Source: Thauera sp. GDN1 (GTDB taxonomy: Bacteria > Pseudomonadota > Gammaproteobacteria > Burkholderiales > Rhodocyclaceae). Taken from it: a DNA stretch of 64,000 nucleotides. The first letter of the stretch is position 1, and every line of letters starts with the position of its first letter. Both the position numbers and the translations under genes were made by a program. The notes under the pieces are model-generated. The model saw nothing but the letters and a program-made list of their open reading frames with translations, was not told the DNA's origin and made no database searches. Positions 45,444-53,701 of this stretch are shown piece by piece. Where the stretch lies: the NCBI RefSeq assembly GCF_029223545.1, contig NZ_CP097870.1, positions 1,798,001 to 1,862,000 of the forward strand. The letters are read 5' to 3'.

Positions 45444-46007
45444 ATGGAAAACGAGATGGATCAAAACTTGAACCTTACCGATGCCGCGGCACCCGAACCG
45501 GCGCCCGGTCCCTGGTATGTCGTGCTCACCAAGCCGCGGCAAGAACACCACGCCGCCGAGCAGCTGCGGCGCCAGGGCTACACGGTCTATCTGCCCATGC
45601 ATCACACCTGGCAACGGCGGCAGGGCGTGTGGCGCTGCGAGCAGGCGGTGTGGTTTGCCCGCTATCTGTTCGTCAGCACTGCGGGGCAGGGCAGGCTCAG
45701 CGTCGCGCCCATCCGCAGCACGCGCGGAGTGAGCGCGCTGGTGGGCTTCGGCGCGGCGTTGGCCGTGCTGCCACAGCCGGTGGTGGTCCACCTCATGCAG
45801 CTCGAGGCCCAGGCCCGGCGCCAGCCCGCAGACGGCATCAGCCCCTTCCGGCCAGGCGACGCCGTGCACATCGACACCGGCCCGCTGGCCGGGCTCGGCG
45901 GCATCGTGGCCAGCAGCGCGCGGCAGCGGGTCGAGGTGCTGATGACCCTGCTGGGGCAAGAGCGCCAGGTCAGCTGTTCGCCCGACCTCTTGCGTCGGGT
46001 AGCGTAG
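45444..46007 (+). CDS. NusG-family antiterminator, RfaH/UpxY-like
   Basis: A 187-residue transcription elongation factor. The N-terminal NGN domain starts PWYVVLTKPRQEHHAAEQLRRQGYTVYLP and includes WFARYLFVS; the C-terminal KOW-like domain has FRPGDAVHIDTGPLAGLGGIV. This is a specialised NusG paralogue, the class that binds paused RNA polymerase at ops sites and lets it read long polysaccharide operons. The ATG at 45444 has GAGG six bases upstream; a second ATG is at 45456. It is placed directly before the glycan locus, whose leader holds an ops-like sequence at 46131. Confidence 0.9.
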   Translation: MENEMDQNLNLTDAAAPEPAPGPWYVVLTKPRQEHHAAEQLRRQGYTVYLPMHHTWQRRQGVWRCEQAVWFARYLFVSTAGQGRLSVAPIRSTRGVSALVGFGAALAVLPQPVVVHLMQLEAQARRQPADGISPFRPGDAVHIDTGPLAGLGGIVASSARQRVEVLMTLLGQERQVSCSPDLLRRVA

Positions 46008-46108
46008 ATAGGTAACCGGGGCAGGGCGCAGGCGCCCGCGCACCGGGTTGGGTTGCTTAATCTTTCCGTAGCCCTGCGCTACGATTTCCTGCCGGGTAAG
46101 CCAAAAAC

Positions 46109-46142
46109 CTTACGAAAAACCTTCGTAAGTGGCGGTAGCCTG
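46109..46142 (+). promoter_or_regulatory. hairpin plus ops-like element (RfaH target)
   Basis: CTTACGAA (46109-46116) and TTCGTAAG (46122-46129) form a perfect 8-bp stem with loop AAACC. One base later comes GGCGGTAGCCTGC (46131-46143), which matches 12 of 13 positions of the E. coli ops element GGCGGTAGCGTGC. It lies between the NusG/RfaH paralogue and the long glycan operon, the place where such an element acts. Function is inferred from the match and the position. Confidence 0.6.
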
Positions 46143-46164
46143 CCCGGACGATACACAGCCTCCT

Positions 46165-46496
46165 GTACGAGCGGCGGCAGCCGCGATCCCCACCGCCCCA
46201 GTCGCGCCTGCCGCCCCAGTCGCGCCTGCCGGCGCTCCTACATAAACCCACCCGCACCGCCCCCTGTAGGAGCGCCGCAAGGCGCGATCCCCACCGCCCC
46301 ATTCGCGCCTGCCGGCGCTCCTACATAAACCCACCCGCACCGCCCCCTGTAGGAGCGCCGCAAGGCGCGATCCCCACCGCCCCATTCGCGCCTGCCGGCG
46401 CTCCTACATAAACCCAACCGCACCGCCCCCTGTAGGAGCGCCGCAAGGCGCGATCCCCACCGCCTCAATCGCGCCTACCGGCGCTCCTACATACCC
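46165..46496. repeat. tandem 83-bp REP-like repeats
   Basis: TGTAGGAGCGCCGCAAGGCG recurs at 46265, 46348 and 46431, an exact 83-bp period, each time paired with CGCCTGCCGGCGCTCCTACA downstream. A diverged first copy begins near 46163 (TGTACGAGCGGCGG). The TGTAGGAGCG...CGCTCCTACA form is the widespread REP element type of Gammaproteobacteria and Betaproteobacteria. Each unit can fold into a strong hairpin in the mRNA leader. Confidence 0.85.
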
Positions 46497-46503
46497 CCAC
46501 CCC

Positions 46504-48033
46504 GTGACCTCCAAATCCTCCTACGCCCAGATCCTCAAGGCCTCGTCCATCATGGGCGGCGCGGCGGGCATCAACCTGCTGCTCGGCATGCTGCGGGTCA
46601 AGTTCGCCGCGGTGTTCATCGGCACCACCGGCGTGGGCCTCATCTCCAGCTTTGGCGCGCTGCAAGGCCTCGTCGGCACGCTGGCCGGCCTGGGCATCCA
46701 GTCGAGCGCGGTGCGCGAGATCGCCGCCGCGGTCGGCAAGGGCGACGACCAAGCCGTCGGCCGCGCGGTGCTCGCCCTGCGCCGCATCTGCTGGCTCACC
46801 GGCCTGGTCGGCATGGCGGCGATGATGCTGCTCGCCCCGCTGCTCAGCCAGCTCACCTTCGGCCACCGCGACTACACCCTCGACATCGCCGCGCTCGGGG
46901 TCATCATCCTGTTCGGCAACCTCTCGGGCGGGCAGATGGCGCTCATCCAGGGCATGCGCCGCATCGGCGACATGGCGCGCGCCAACATCTACGGCGCCGC
47001 CGCCGGCACCGTGGCGGCGATCGGCTTCTACGCCGCACTGGGCCTGCGCGGCATCATCCCCACCCTGCTCGCCGTGTCGGCGATCCAGCTTGCGCTGTCA
47101 TTCCACTTCGCGCGCCGGGTGCCGGTGCCAGAGGTGTCGCTCACCTGGCGGCAGACGTTTGCCGAGGCCGGCGACGTGGTCCGGCTCGGCCTGGTGATGA
47201 TGTGGAACGGCCTCATGGGCAGCGCCGTCGCCTACCTCACCGTCACCCTCATCACCCAGCACGAAGGCACCCAGGCCGTCGGCCTCTACAGCGCCGCCTT
47301 CGCGCTGTCGGGCATGTTCGTCAACTTCGTCCTCGGCGCGATGGGCGCCGACTACTACCCGCGCCTCACCGGCGTCGCGTCCGACAAGCCCGCGATGGTG
47401 CGCATGGTCAACGAGCAGACCGAGATCGGCCTGCTGCTCGCCCTCCCGGGCCTGCTCGCCACGATGGCGCTGGCGCCGTGGATCCTGCAGATCTTCTACA
47501 CGCGCGAGTTCCTCGGCGCGGTCGAGCTGCTGCAGTGGTTCATCCTGGGGTGCCTGGGGCGGGTGATCTCGTGGCCGCTCGGCTTCGTGATGCTTGCGCT
47601 CGGAAAGGGCAAGTGGTTCCTCGTCACCGAGACCGGATCCAACCTGCTGCACGCCGCGCTGATCGCAGCAGGGCTCCACTTTCTGGGCATCGAAGGTGTC
47701 GCGGTTGCATTCTTCGTGATTTACCTCGCCTACATACTTACCGTTTATCTGGTGTGCCGCCACCTCATAAGCTTTGCGTGGTCATCTGCATGTGCTCGTA
47801 TCACTCTCTTCGGGCTACCAACACTTGGGGCAACCTTCATCGCATGCCGTAATTTGCCTTTGTGGCCGGGCACCGCAGTCGGGCTCGTTCTGACCCTCTT
47901 GGTCAGCGGCTTTTGTCTGCGAAAACTCGCCTTTCTACTCGGCCCGGATCATCGAATCATCCAATTGGTACTTAGGCTTACCGGTGCAAAGTGGCTGTTG
48001 TTTTCACACCGCCACAGACTACCACCTGCATGA
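46504..48033 (+). CDS. Wzx-type O-antigen/lipid-linked oligosaccharide flippase
   Basis: A 509-residue protein with twelve to fourteen membrane helices, starting SSYAQILKASSIMGGAAGINLLLGMLRVKFAAVFIG, the usual start of Wzx/RfbX O-antigen translocases. It flips undecaprenyl-linked units across the inner membrane. The GTG at 46504 fits the family start but has no Shine-Dalgarno; the REP array ends just before it. Codon use shifts within the gene: high-GC up to about 47690, then clearly AT-richer, which suggests a recombination joint at the edge of the variable glycan locus. Confidence 0.88.
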   Translation: MTSKSSYAQILKASSIMGGAAGINLLLGMLRVKFAAVFIGTTGVGLISSFGALQGLVGTLAGLGIQSSAVREIAAAVGKGDDQAVGRAVLALRRICWLTGLVGMAAMMLLAPLLSQLTFGHRDYTLDIAALGVIILFGNLSGGQMALIQGMRRIGDMARANIYGAAAGTVAAIGFYAALGLRGIIPTLLAVSAIQLALSFHFARRVPVPEVSLTWRQTFAEAGDVVRLGLVMMWNGLMGSAVAYLTVTLITQHEGTQAVGLYSAAFALSGMFVNFVLGAMGADYYPRLTGVASDKPAMVRMVNEQTEIGLLLALPGLLATMALAPWILQIFYTREFLGAVELLQWFILGCLGRVISWPLGFVMLALGKGKWFLVTETGSNLLHAALIAAGLHFLGIEGVAVAFFVIYLAYILTVYLVCRHLISFAWSSACARITLFGLPTLGATFIACRNLPLWPGTAVGLVLTLLVSGFCLRKLAFLLGPDHRIIQLVLRLTGAKWLLFSHRHRLPPA

Positions 48034-48132
48034 ATCCTGATGCCTGTGGACAGCATTTTGTTCAAACCCAATCTACCCATACCTAAACTACTAAGCTGCC
48101 GTCACGCCTAAGGCGGTCAGCAAGGAGCTCGT

Positions 48133-49122
48133 GTGTCTGACCAACTTCACTCTACGGCTGTTGTATGCGCCGCAGGCAGCGGCGTCTCCTATGGGCTGAT
48201 TCACCGGTTGCGTGCCACTTGGGGCAGCAAGGTCCACATCGTTGCTCTGGATATCAACCCAACCTACTTAGTTTCCGCCTCGGTTCTCGCAGACGAATTC
48301 ATTCAAGTGGTCCCCTCGAGCGACCTCAAATTCCAAGAGCAACTTGGTTCGGTACTGGATCGACTTGGCGAAACACACATCTATCCTGCGGTAAACAGCG
48401 ACTTCTTTGCACTCGCCGAGCTGCGCCGATCGGCGACGTTTGCCGCATCTGATTTTGTATGCGTCGATGACCGCTATCTGTCGTTGGCTACTGACAAACT
48501 GTCTCTCGACCAGACCATGCGAACCATTGGAGTCCAAACACCTGAGACATTCACTATCGAGGATATTGAGCAGCAGAATGTGCTGGAGTCCTTCTTTGTA
48601 AAGCCCCGCAACGGATTTGGCAGCCAAGGCGCAAGGAGCATGACACGTAACGCAATCCTTGAAATGAAAGAGGATGAACTGCAGGATTTCATCGTGCAGG
48701 AAGTGTGCAGCGGACCAGAAGTCACCGTCGATGCTTTCATTGATTCGAAGCTTGGCGATTGTGCGGTGGTTTGCAGGGAACGTATTGAAATCAAATCGGG
48801 GGTCTGCACAAAGGCTCGCTTGTTCGCCGACGCCGAACTGGAAACCCTTGCACAGCGCATCGGCCTTGCCCTTGAAATACGGGGAAGCTTCTGTTTCCAA
48901 GTCATGCGTGCAAAGGATAAATGGGTTGTAACCGATCTAAATTTGAGGCCAGGCGCGGGAACCGCCCTGAGCTGTGCGATCGGGGCCGATTTCTTCTCGG
49001 CCATGCATGCCTGCCGGTGCGGAGAGCGCGGCATAGATCGCATCGATACAAGTTGGATCGAAACTGGTGATTGTTTCGTCACCCGTCAATACATCGAGTA
49101 CGTCACAAGCCTTCCAAGATGA
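48133..49122 (+). CDS. ATP-grasp domain protein
   Basis: A 329-residue ATP-grasp ligase-like enzyme. It has an N-terminal Rossmann-like preATP part (VVCAAGSGVSYGLIHRLRATWG), the ATP-binding lid (FFVKPRNGFGSQGA, FIVQEVCSGPEVTVDAFID) and metal ligands in FQVMRAKDKWVVTDLNLRPGAGT. These enzymes join a carboxylate to an amine or thiol through an acylphosphate. The substrate is unknown; a sugar or amino-acid addition to the glycan is a guess. GTG at 48133 follows AAGGAG. Its stop overlaps the HAD gene start (ATGA). Confidence 0.85.
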   Translation: MSDQLHSTAVVCAAGSGVSYGLIHRLRATWGSKVHIVALDINPTYLVSASVLADEFIQVVPSSDLKFQEQLGSVLDRLGETHIYPAVNSDFFALAELRRSATFAASDFVCVDDRYLSLATDKLSLDQTMRTIGVQTPETFTIEDIEQQNVLESFFVKPRNGFGSQGARSMTRNAILEMKEDELQDFIVQEVCSGPEVTVDAFIDSKLGDCAVVCRERIEIKSGVCTKARLFADAELETLAQRIGLALEIRGSFCFQVMRAKDKWVVTDLNLRPGAGTALSCAIGADFFSAMHACRCGERGIDRIDTSWIETGDCFVTRQYIEYVTSLPR

Positions 49123-49760
49123 GCGTGATCGTGCTCGATCTGGATGGAACGCTTGTGGATTGCAAGGAACGTCAGTCTTTGCTCGCAGCCAGCCTCTGCC
49201 GCGCCGCAGGCTTAAAACTGGATATTGAAGCCTTTTGGAGCGCAAAACGCGCGGGTGAGTCGACCACAAAAGCGATGTGTAGTCAGGGCGTCGACGCCAC
49301 TACCGCGGCCAAGCTTTCCAAGCTTTGGGTCACGCAGGTTGAAACCGATGTATGGCTCCGCATGGACCGCCTATTGCCCGGTGTTATGCGTTCTTTGCGC
49401 GATGCGCGCGAACAGGGATTTCAACTGCACCTGCTCACCGCACGAGCCAACGAGCGCGCGCTTAGGCGCCAGTTGTGCTGGTTGTCGCTGGCACCGTTAT
49501 TTGATCATGTGGAGGTCGTCCGTCCGCGAGAGGCCTCTCAAGAAAAAGCAAACTACCTACACACAGTTACACCTGTTGCATTTATTGGTGACTCAGAATC
49601 CGACGAGTCAGCAGCAGATCTGGCGCAAGTACGATTTCTGGCTGTAACCAGAGGACAACGATCAAAAGCATACCTTCAAACACACACAAATCTTTGTGCT
49701 CTCGATATCAAGTCAGATCTTCAACAAGCAATACAGGAGGTTATGTTTGAAAACCGTTAA
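49119..49760 (+). CDS. HAD-superfamily hydrolase
   Basis: A 213-residue phosphatase-like protein with the HAD motifs I (VIVLDLDGTLVD), II (LHLLTARAN), III Lys (KANYL) and IV (AFIGDSESDESAA). It likely removes phosphate from a small metabolite. It overlaps the ATP-grasp gene by four bases and its last codons overlap the start of the methyltransferase gene, so the three form a tightly coupled cassette. ATG at 49119 gives MSVIVLDLDGT as a standard HAD start. Confidence 0.87.
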   Translation: MSVIVLDLDGTLVDCKERQSLLAASLCRAAGLKLDIEAFWSAKRAGESTTKAMCSQGVDATTAAKLSKLWVTQVETDVWLRMDRLLPGVMRSLRDAREQGFQLHLLTARANERALRRQLCWLSLAPLFDHVEVVRPREASQEKANYLHTVTPVAFIGDSESDESAADLAQVRFLAVTRGQRSKAYLQTHTNLCALDIKSDLQQAIQEVMFENR

Positions 49761-50281
49761 TGAAAAAAGTCGTTTAGCAAACATTGCAGACAATAGTCTT
49801 TACGCATACGGGGTCAACCCTGCAACGATAGAGGCGTCATTTCGTATATTCCAGCGATATCTGACTGATGGACCGACGTTAGAGCTTGGACCAGCTGAAG
49901 GCATAATGACTGACCTTCTAGTGAGCACTTGCTCTTCGTTGACTGTGGTCGACGGGGCCCAAAAATTCCTCGATTCGATCAAGAAAAAGCACCCAAAGGT
50001 CGAAGTCGTAAACGCGCTTTTCGAGGAATTCGTACCTGAATCCAAGTTTGATAACATCATCCTGGGGCACGTACTAGAGCATGTGGATAATCCCGTTGAA
50101 ATCCTCCGAAGGGCTTCAAACTGGCTGAGCCCTGGTGGCCGAATTCTCGCTGCAGTACCGAACAGTCGAAGTCTCCATCGACAGGCTGCGGTCTTAATGG
50201 GTCTACTGCCATTTGAGGAATCACTCAATGAAGCTGACCACCACCATGGTCACAGGCGGGTGTATAACCCGGAATCATTTA

Positions 50282-51729
50282 GGCTCTAAGCCGTTTCCAG
50301 TGGAAATTGACTTCTCAACATACATGACCTGCGGCGGTACAACCGCCCGACACTGACGCCGACCTCGCACCTGATGAACAACCAGATCGAAGCCCTCTTC
50401 ACCACCGCGCTTGGCCTGCAGCCGCCTTGGCACGTCGCCAAGGTCGAGCTCAACACAGCCAAGCGGCGGATCGACTTCGAGGTTGAGCACACCGGCCGTC
50501 GTGCGGCCTGTCCGGCATGCGGGTTCGAGCATCAGTTGATCCATGACCGCGTGCGCCGCAGTTGGCGACACCTGGATTTCTTCCAGTTCGAAGCGTGGTT
50601 GCATGCCGAGGTGCCGCGCGTGCAGTGCTCGGGCTGCGGCAAGACCACGCAGTTGCCGGTGCCGTGGGCACGAGAGGGCAGTGGCTTCACCTTGCTGTTC
50701 GAGGCACTGGGCCTGTCGCTGTGCCGGGAATTGCCGGTGCGCCAGGCCGCCAATCAGATGCGGGTTGCGCCAAAGCGGCTGTGGCGGCGGGTGCGCCACT
50801 ATGTCGAGGTGGCCCGTGCCAAGGACGACATGTCGGGCGTGCGCCACGTGGGCATTGACGAGACCAGCGTCAAGCGCGGGCACCAGTACATCACCGTGGT
50901 GCATGACCTGGCGGCCAAGCGTTTGCTGTTCGCCTGCCCCGGTCGTGACCATCAAACCCTGGGGGCCTTCGCCGAGGATATGCGCGTGCATGGCGGCGAT
51001 CCGGCCACCATCGAACACGCCTGCATCGACATGAGCGCGGCGTACGCCAAGGGGATCGAGCAGTCGCTGCCGAACGCCCAGATCAGCTATGACCGCTTTC
51101 ACGTCGTGGCGCTTGCCAACGCGGCGATGGATGAGGTGCGACGCGAAGAGATGCGCAACTCGGCAGAAGCGGCCCGCGAGGCGGTGGGCGTGCACGGCAA
51201 GAAGACCCTTCGCCAACTGCTGTGGGGCATGCGCAAGGACTCGGCGAGCTGGACTCGCGCGCAGTTCGAGGCGATGCACTGGCTGCAGCGCTCGAATCTG
51301 AAGAGCGCGCGGGCCTGGCGACTCAAGCAGGCCCTGCGGCTGGTCTACCGCGAGGCGCGGGACAGTAACAGCGAAGCAATCGCCCTCGGCGCATTGACGA
51401 AGTGGATGAGTTGGGCGCGACGCTCGCGGCTCGAGCCGTTCAAGCGCCTGGCGGTCACCTTGAAAGAACATCTCGGCGGTGTCGTGCGCGGCATGCTCGA
51501 CGGGCGCAGCAACGCCTACGTCGAGGCGATGAACAGCCTGTTGCAGAAGGCGAAAGCCGCCGCCCGAGGTTTCCGTGACCCGGAAAACTTCATCGCGATC
51601 GCCTACCTGCGAATGTCCAAGCTCGAGCATCTACCGCAAAGCCCCTTGGTGCCGGCAATCGCCCGCGACTACGGGCACTACCATCATGTATGTTGAGAAG
51701 TCAATTTCCACTGGAAACGGCTTAGAGCC
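50282..51729 (+). mobile_element. ISL3-family insertion sequence (1448 bp)
   Basis: Perfect 46-bp terminal inverted repeats at 50282-50327 and 51684-51729 begin GGCTCTAAGCCGTTTCCAGT. The 8-bp direct repeat ATCATTTA flanks it (50274-50281 and 51730-51737). Size, 8-bp duplication and the transposase type all fit the ISL3 family. Both ends and the transposase are intact, so it is probably active. Confidence 0.93.
50374..51696 (+). CDS. ISL3-family transposase
   Basis: A 440-residue DDE transposase. An N-terminal zinc-binding part (ACPACGFEH and VQCSGCGK) is followed by an HTH (ELPVRQAANQMRVAPKRLWRR) and the DDE domain: VGIDETSVKRGHQYITVV, HACIDMSAAYAKGIEQ and SNAYVEAMNSLLQKAKAAARGFRD. These are the ISL3 hallmarks. 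Its 3' end runs into the right terminal repeat. GC-rich codon use contrasts with the AT-richer gene it interrupts. Confidence 0.94.
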   Translation: MNNQIEALFTTALGLQPPWHVAKVELNTAKRRIDFEVEHTGRRAACPACGFEHQLIHDRVRRSWRHLDFFQFEAWLHAEVPRVQCSGCGKTTQLPVPWAREGSGFTLLFEALGLSLCRELPVRQAANQMRVAPKRLWRRVRHYVEVARAKDDMSGVRHVGIDETSVKRGHQYITVVHDLAAKRLLFACPGRDHQTLGAFAEDMRVHGGDPATIEHACIDMSAAYAKGIEQSLPNAQISYDRFHVVALANAAMDEVRREEMRNSAEAAREAVGVHGKKTLRQLLWGMRKDSASWTRAQFEAMHWLQRSNLKSARAWRLKQALRLVYREARDSNSEAIALGALTKWMSWARRSRLEPFKRLAVTLKEHLGGVVRGMLDGRSNAYVEAMNSLLQKAKAAARGFRDPENFIAIAYLRMSKLEHLPQSPLVPAIARDYGHYHHVC

Positions 51730-51978
51730 ATCATTTAGAGGCGACTTCCTCAAGGCAGGACTTTCGATAGAAGTTTCCGGGGGATATTGGCTAAAACCGG
51801 TTTCCAATGGCCAGATAGAACGCGATTGGACGCCGGAGATGCTCGACGCATTCATGGTTTTGGGCGAGCGCTACCCCGATATTGCCGGCGAAATTTATGT
51901 GGTCGCTAAAAACGAACCCAGGCCGCAGTACTTTCACAGTGGCTGGCAACAAAGTAATCAAGGCTGAAGTCCTGATAG

Positions 51979-52206
51979 TCATCATTATTGACCTATCAAT
52001 TCCCTGAAGACGCCTTGACAACCGCGCAGTTCGACGTGCGCAAGGGCAACGAGCGCGTGTGGCAGTTCCACGAACGTTTCGGCGCAATCCGAACCGCCGA
52101 ATCCGACCTCGACTATTTCTACCAACTGGATGGCAAAGCAATCGCCGCCTCCCGCGAGCGCTACCGGCGCTTTCTGGATGGCAGCGTCAGCGTGGTGTTT
52201 CCATGA
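51979..52206 (+). pseudogene. C-terminal stump of a GNAT-like acetyltransferase
   Basis: The frame encodes FPEDALTTAQFDVRKGNERV and WQFHERFGAIRTAESDLDYFYQL, which resembles the C-terminal part of GNAT acyltransferases from surface-glycan loci. A stop codon (TAG at 51976) precedes it and the acetyl-CoA-binding N-terminal part is missing; no start with good ribosome site exists (TTG at 51988 only). It overlaps the fdtA start by four bases, so the intact gene was once translationally coupled to it. Confidence 0.55.
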
Positions 52207-52613
52207 GCATTGAAGATTGCAAGATCATCGACCTCCCCAAGATCCACGACCCCCGCGGCAACCTTACCTTCATCGAGGGCGGCGGCCACATTCCCTTCGA
52301 CATCCAGCGCGTCTATTACCTGTACGACGTGCCCGGCGGCGCCGAGCGCGGCGGGCATGCGCACAAGGGGCTGCATCAACTCATCATCGCCATGTCGGGC
52401 AGCTTCGACGTGATCCTCGATGACGGCAAGGACAAGAAGCGCGTGCATCTCAACCGCTCGTACAACGGCCTGTATGTGTGCCCGATGATCTGGCGCGAGC
52501 TGGACAACTTCTCCTCCGGCTCGGTGTGCATGGTGCTGGCCTCGAACCGCTACGACGAAGAGGACTATTACCGCGACTACGCCGAGTTCATGCGCGCGAG
52601 GTGGGGCGCATGA
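52203..52613 (+). CDS. fdtA: FdtA-like sugar 3,4-ketoisomerase
   Basis: A 136-residue cupin that turns dTDP-4-keto-6-deoxyglucose into the 3-keto sugar (FdtA/QdtA family). Signatures are [41 protein letters not shown] (cupin metal/active His) and [21 protein letters not shown]. Full family length. The ATG at 52203 overlaps the acetyltransferase stump stop, and its stop overlaps the fdtB start (ATGA). Together with FdtB it should yield a dTDP-3-amino-3,6-dideoxyhexose. Confidence 0.9.
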   Translation: MSIEDCKIIDLPKIHDPRGNLTFIEGGGHIPFDIQRVYYLYDVPGGAERGGHAHKGLHQLIIAMSGSFDVILDDGKDKKRVHLNRSYNGLYVCPMIWRELDNFSSGSVCMVLASNRYDEEDYYRDYAEFMRARWGA

Positions 52614-53701
52614 AGGTTCCCTTCCTCGACCTGCACGCGGCTTACCTCGAGCTCAAGCCCGAGATCGACGCGGCCATCGCCCGCGTAGTTGACAGCGGCT
52701 GGTACATCCTCGGCCCCGAGGTCGACGCCTTCGAGGCCGAATACGCCGCCTATTGCGAAGCCGAGCACGCGATCGGCGTGGCCAACGGGCTCGACGCGCT
52801 CCACCTCGCCCTGCTGGCGATGGGTGTGGGCCCGGGCGACGAGGTGATCGTGCCCTCCAACACCTACATCGCCACCTGGCTCGCGGTGAGCCAGTGCGGC
52901 GCCACCCCGGTGCCGGTGGAGCCGGTGGACGCCACCTACAACATCGACCCGGCGCGCATCGAAGCGGCGATCACCCCGCGCACCAAGGTCATCCTGCCGG
53001 TGCACCTGTACGGCCAGCCCGCCGACCTCGACCCCATCCTCGCCATCGCCCGCAAGCACGGTCTGCGCGTGCTGGAAGACGCCGCCCAGGCGCACGGCGC
53101 GCGCTACAAGGGGCGCCGCATCGGCGCGCACGGCGACGCGGTGGCGTGGAGCTTCTACCCCGGCAAGAACCTCGGCGCGCTCGGCGACGGCGGCGCAGTG
53201 ACCACCAACGACCCCGAGCTCGCCGACCGCATCAGCGTGCTGCGCAACTACGGCAGCCGAGTGAAGTACGTGAATGAGGTGAAGGGCTTCAACAGCCGGC
53301 TCGACCCGATCCAGGCGGCGGTACTGCGGGTGAAACTGCGGGTGCTGGATGAGTGGAATGCGCGGCGCCAGGGGATTGCGCAGCGGTATCTGGAGGGGCT
53401 GGCGGGGAGCGGGCTGGTGCTGCCGCAGGTGCCGGAATGGGCGGAGCCGGTGTGGCACTTGTTTGTGGTGCGGCATCCGGAGAGGGATGCGCTGGTGAAG
53501 CGGCTGAATGAGGCGGGGGTGGGGACCTTGATCCATTACCCGGTGCCGCCACATTTGCAGGCGGCGTATGCGGAGATGGGGTTTGGGGTGGGGGCGTTTC
53601 CGGTGGCGGAGCGGATGGCGAGGGAAGTGGTGAGCTTGCCGATGGGGGGGCAGATGGCGGCTGAGGGTGTTGAAGTGATTTGTGGGGTTTGCCGTGGCTG
53701 A
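52610..53701 (+). CDS. fdtB: FdtB-like PLP-dependent sugar 3-aminotransferase
   Basis: A 363-residue DegT/DnrJ/EryC1 aminotransferase. PLP residues are visible: [32 protein letters not shown] and [17 protein letters not shown] with the Schiff-base Lys. The start [20 protein letters not shown] is the family norm. It should aminate the 3-keto sugar from FdtA. At about 53330-53400 codon use changes sharply: Gly codons are GGC before and GGG after, and coding-strand C-richness turns into G-richness, although the protein stays intact. Confidence 0.91.
   Translation: MKVPFLDLHAAYLELKPEIDAAIARVVDSGWYILGPEVDAFEAEYAAYCEAEHAIGVANGLDALHLALLAMGVGPGDEVIVPSNTYIATWLAVSQCGATPVPVEPVDATYNIDPARIEAAITPRTKVILPVHLYGQPADLDPILAIARKHGLRVLEDAAQAHGARYKGRRIGAHGDAVAWSFYPGKNLGALGDGGAVTTNDPELADRISVLRNYGSRVKYVNEVKGFNSRLDPIQAAVLRVKLRVLDEWNARRQGIAQRYLEGLAGSGLVLPQVPEWAEPVWHLFVVRHPERDALVKRLNEAGVGTLIHYPVPPHLQAAYAEMGFGVGAFPVAERMAREVVSLPMGGQMAAEGVEVICGVCRG

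Larger units (their letters stand above)
46008..46503. other. leader region between RfaH-like gene and glycan operon
   Basis: No gene is present. In order it holds a hairpin CGTAGC-CCTGC-GCTACG (46067-46083), a second hairpin (46109-46129), the ops-like element (46131-46142) and a tandem REP-like array (about 46165-46496) that ends eight bases before the flippase start codon. Confidence 0.7.
49747..51967 (+). pseudogene. SAM-dependent methyltransferase interrupted by an ISL3-type insertion
   Basis: A class I methyltransferase gene split into 49747-50281 and 51738-51967. The first part has motif I LELGPAEGIMTDLL and FDNIILGHVLEHVDNP ... LSPGGRILAAVPN; it ends NPESF at the target site. After the insertion the same frame resumes with RGDFLKAGLSIEVSGGYWL and runs to GWQQSNQG. 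Removing the element and one copy of the 8-bp duplication restores a 254-residue protein with no other change, so the insertion is recent. Start is TTG at 49747, six bases after a perfect AGGAGG, overlapping the HAD gene. The cell now lacks this activity unless it has another copy. Confidence 0.88.

Noticed and set aside
46165..46500. The 83-bp repeats considered as small CRISPR or coding repeats
   Set aside because: The whole 83-bp unit is repeated, including what would be the spacers, and short open frames through it differ only by the repeat; REP-type TGTAGGAGCG palindromes explain it.
53289..53552. A Pro/Ala-rich minus-strand frame in the G-rich part of fdtB
   Set aside because: It arises from the G-rich codon switch on the other strand; the plus-strand frame continues the aminotransferase family without a break.
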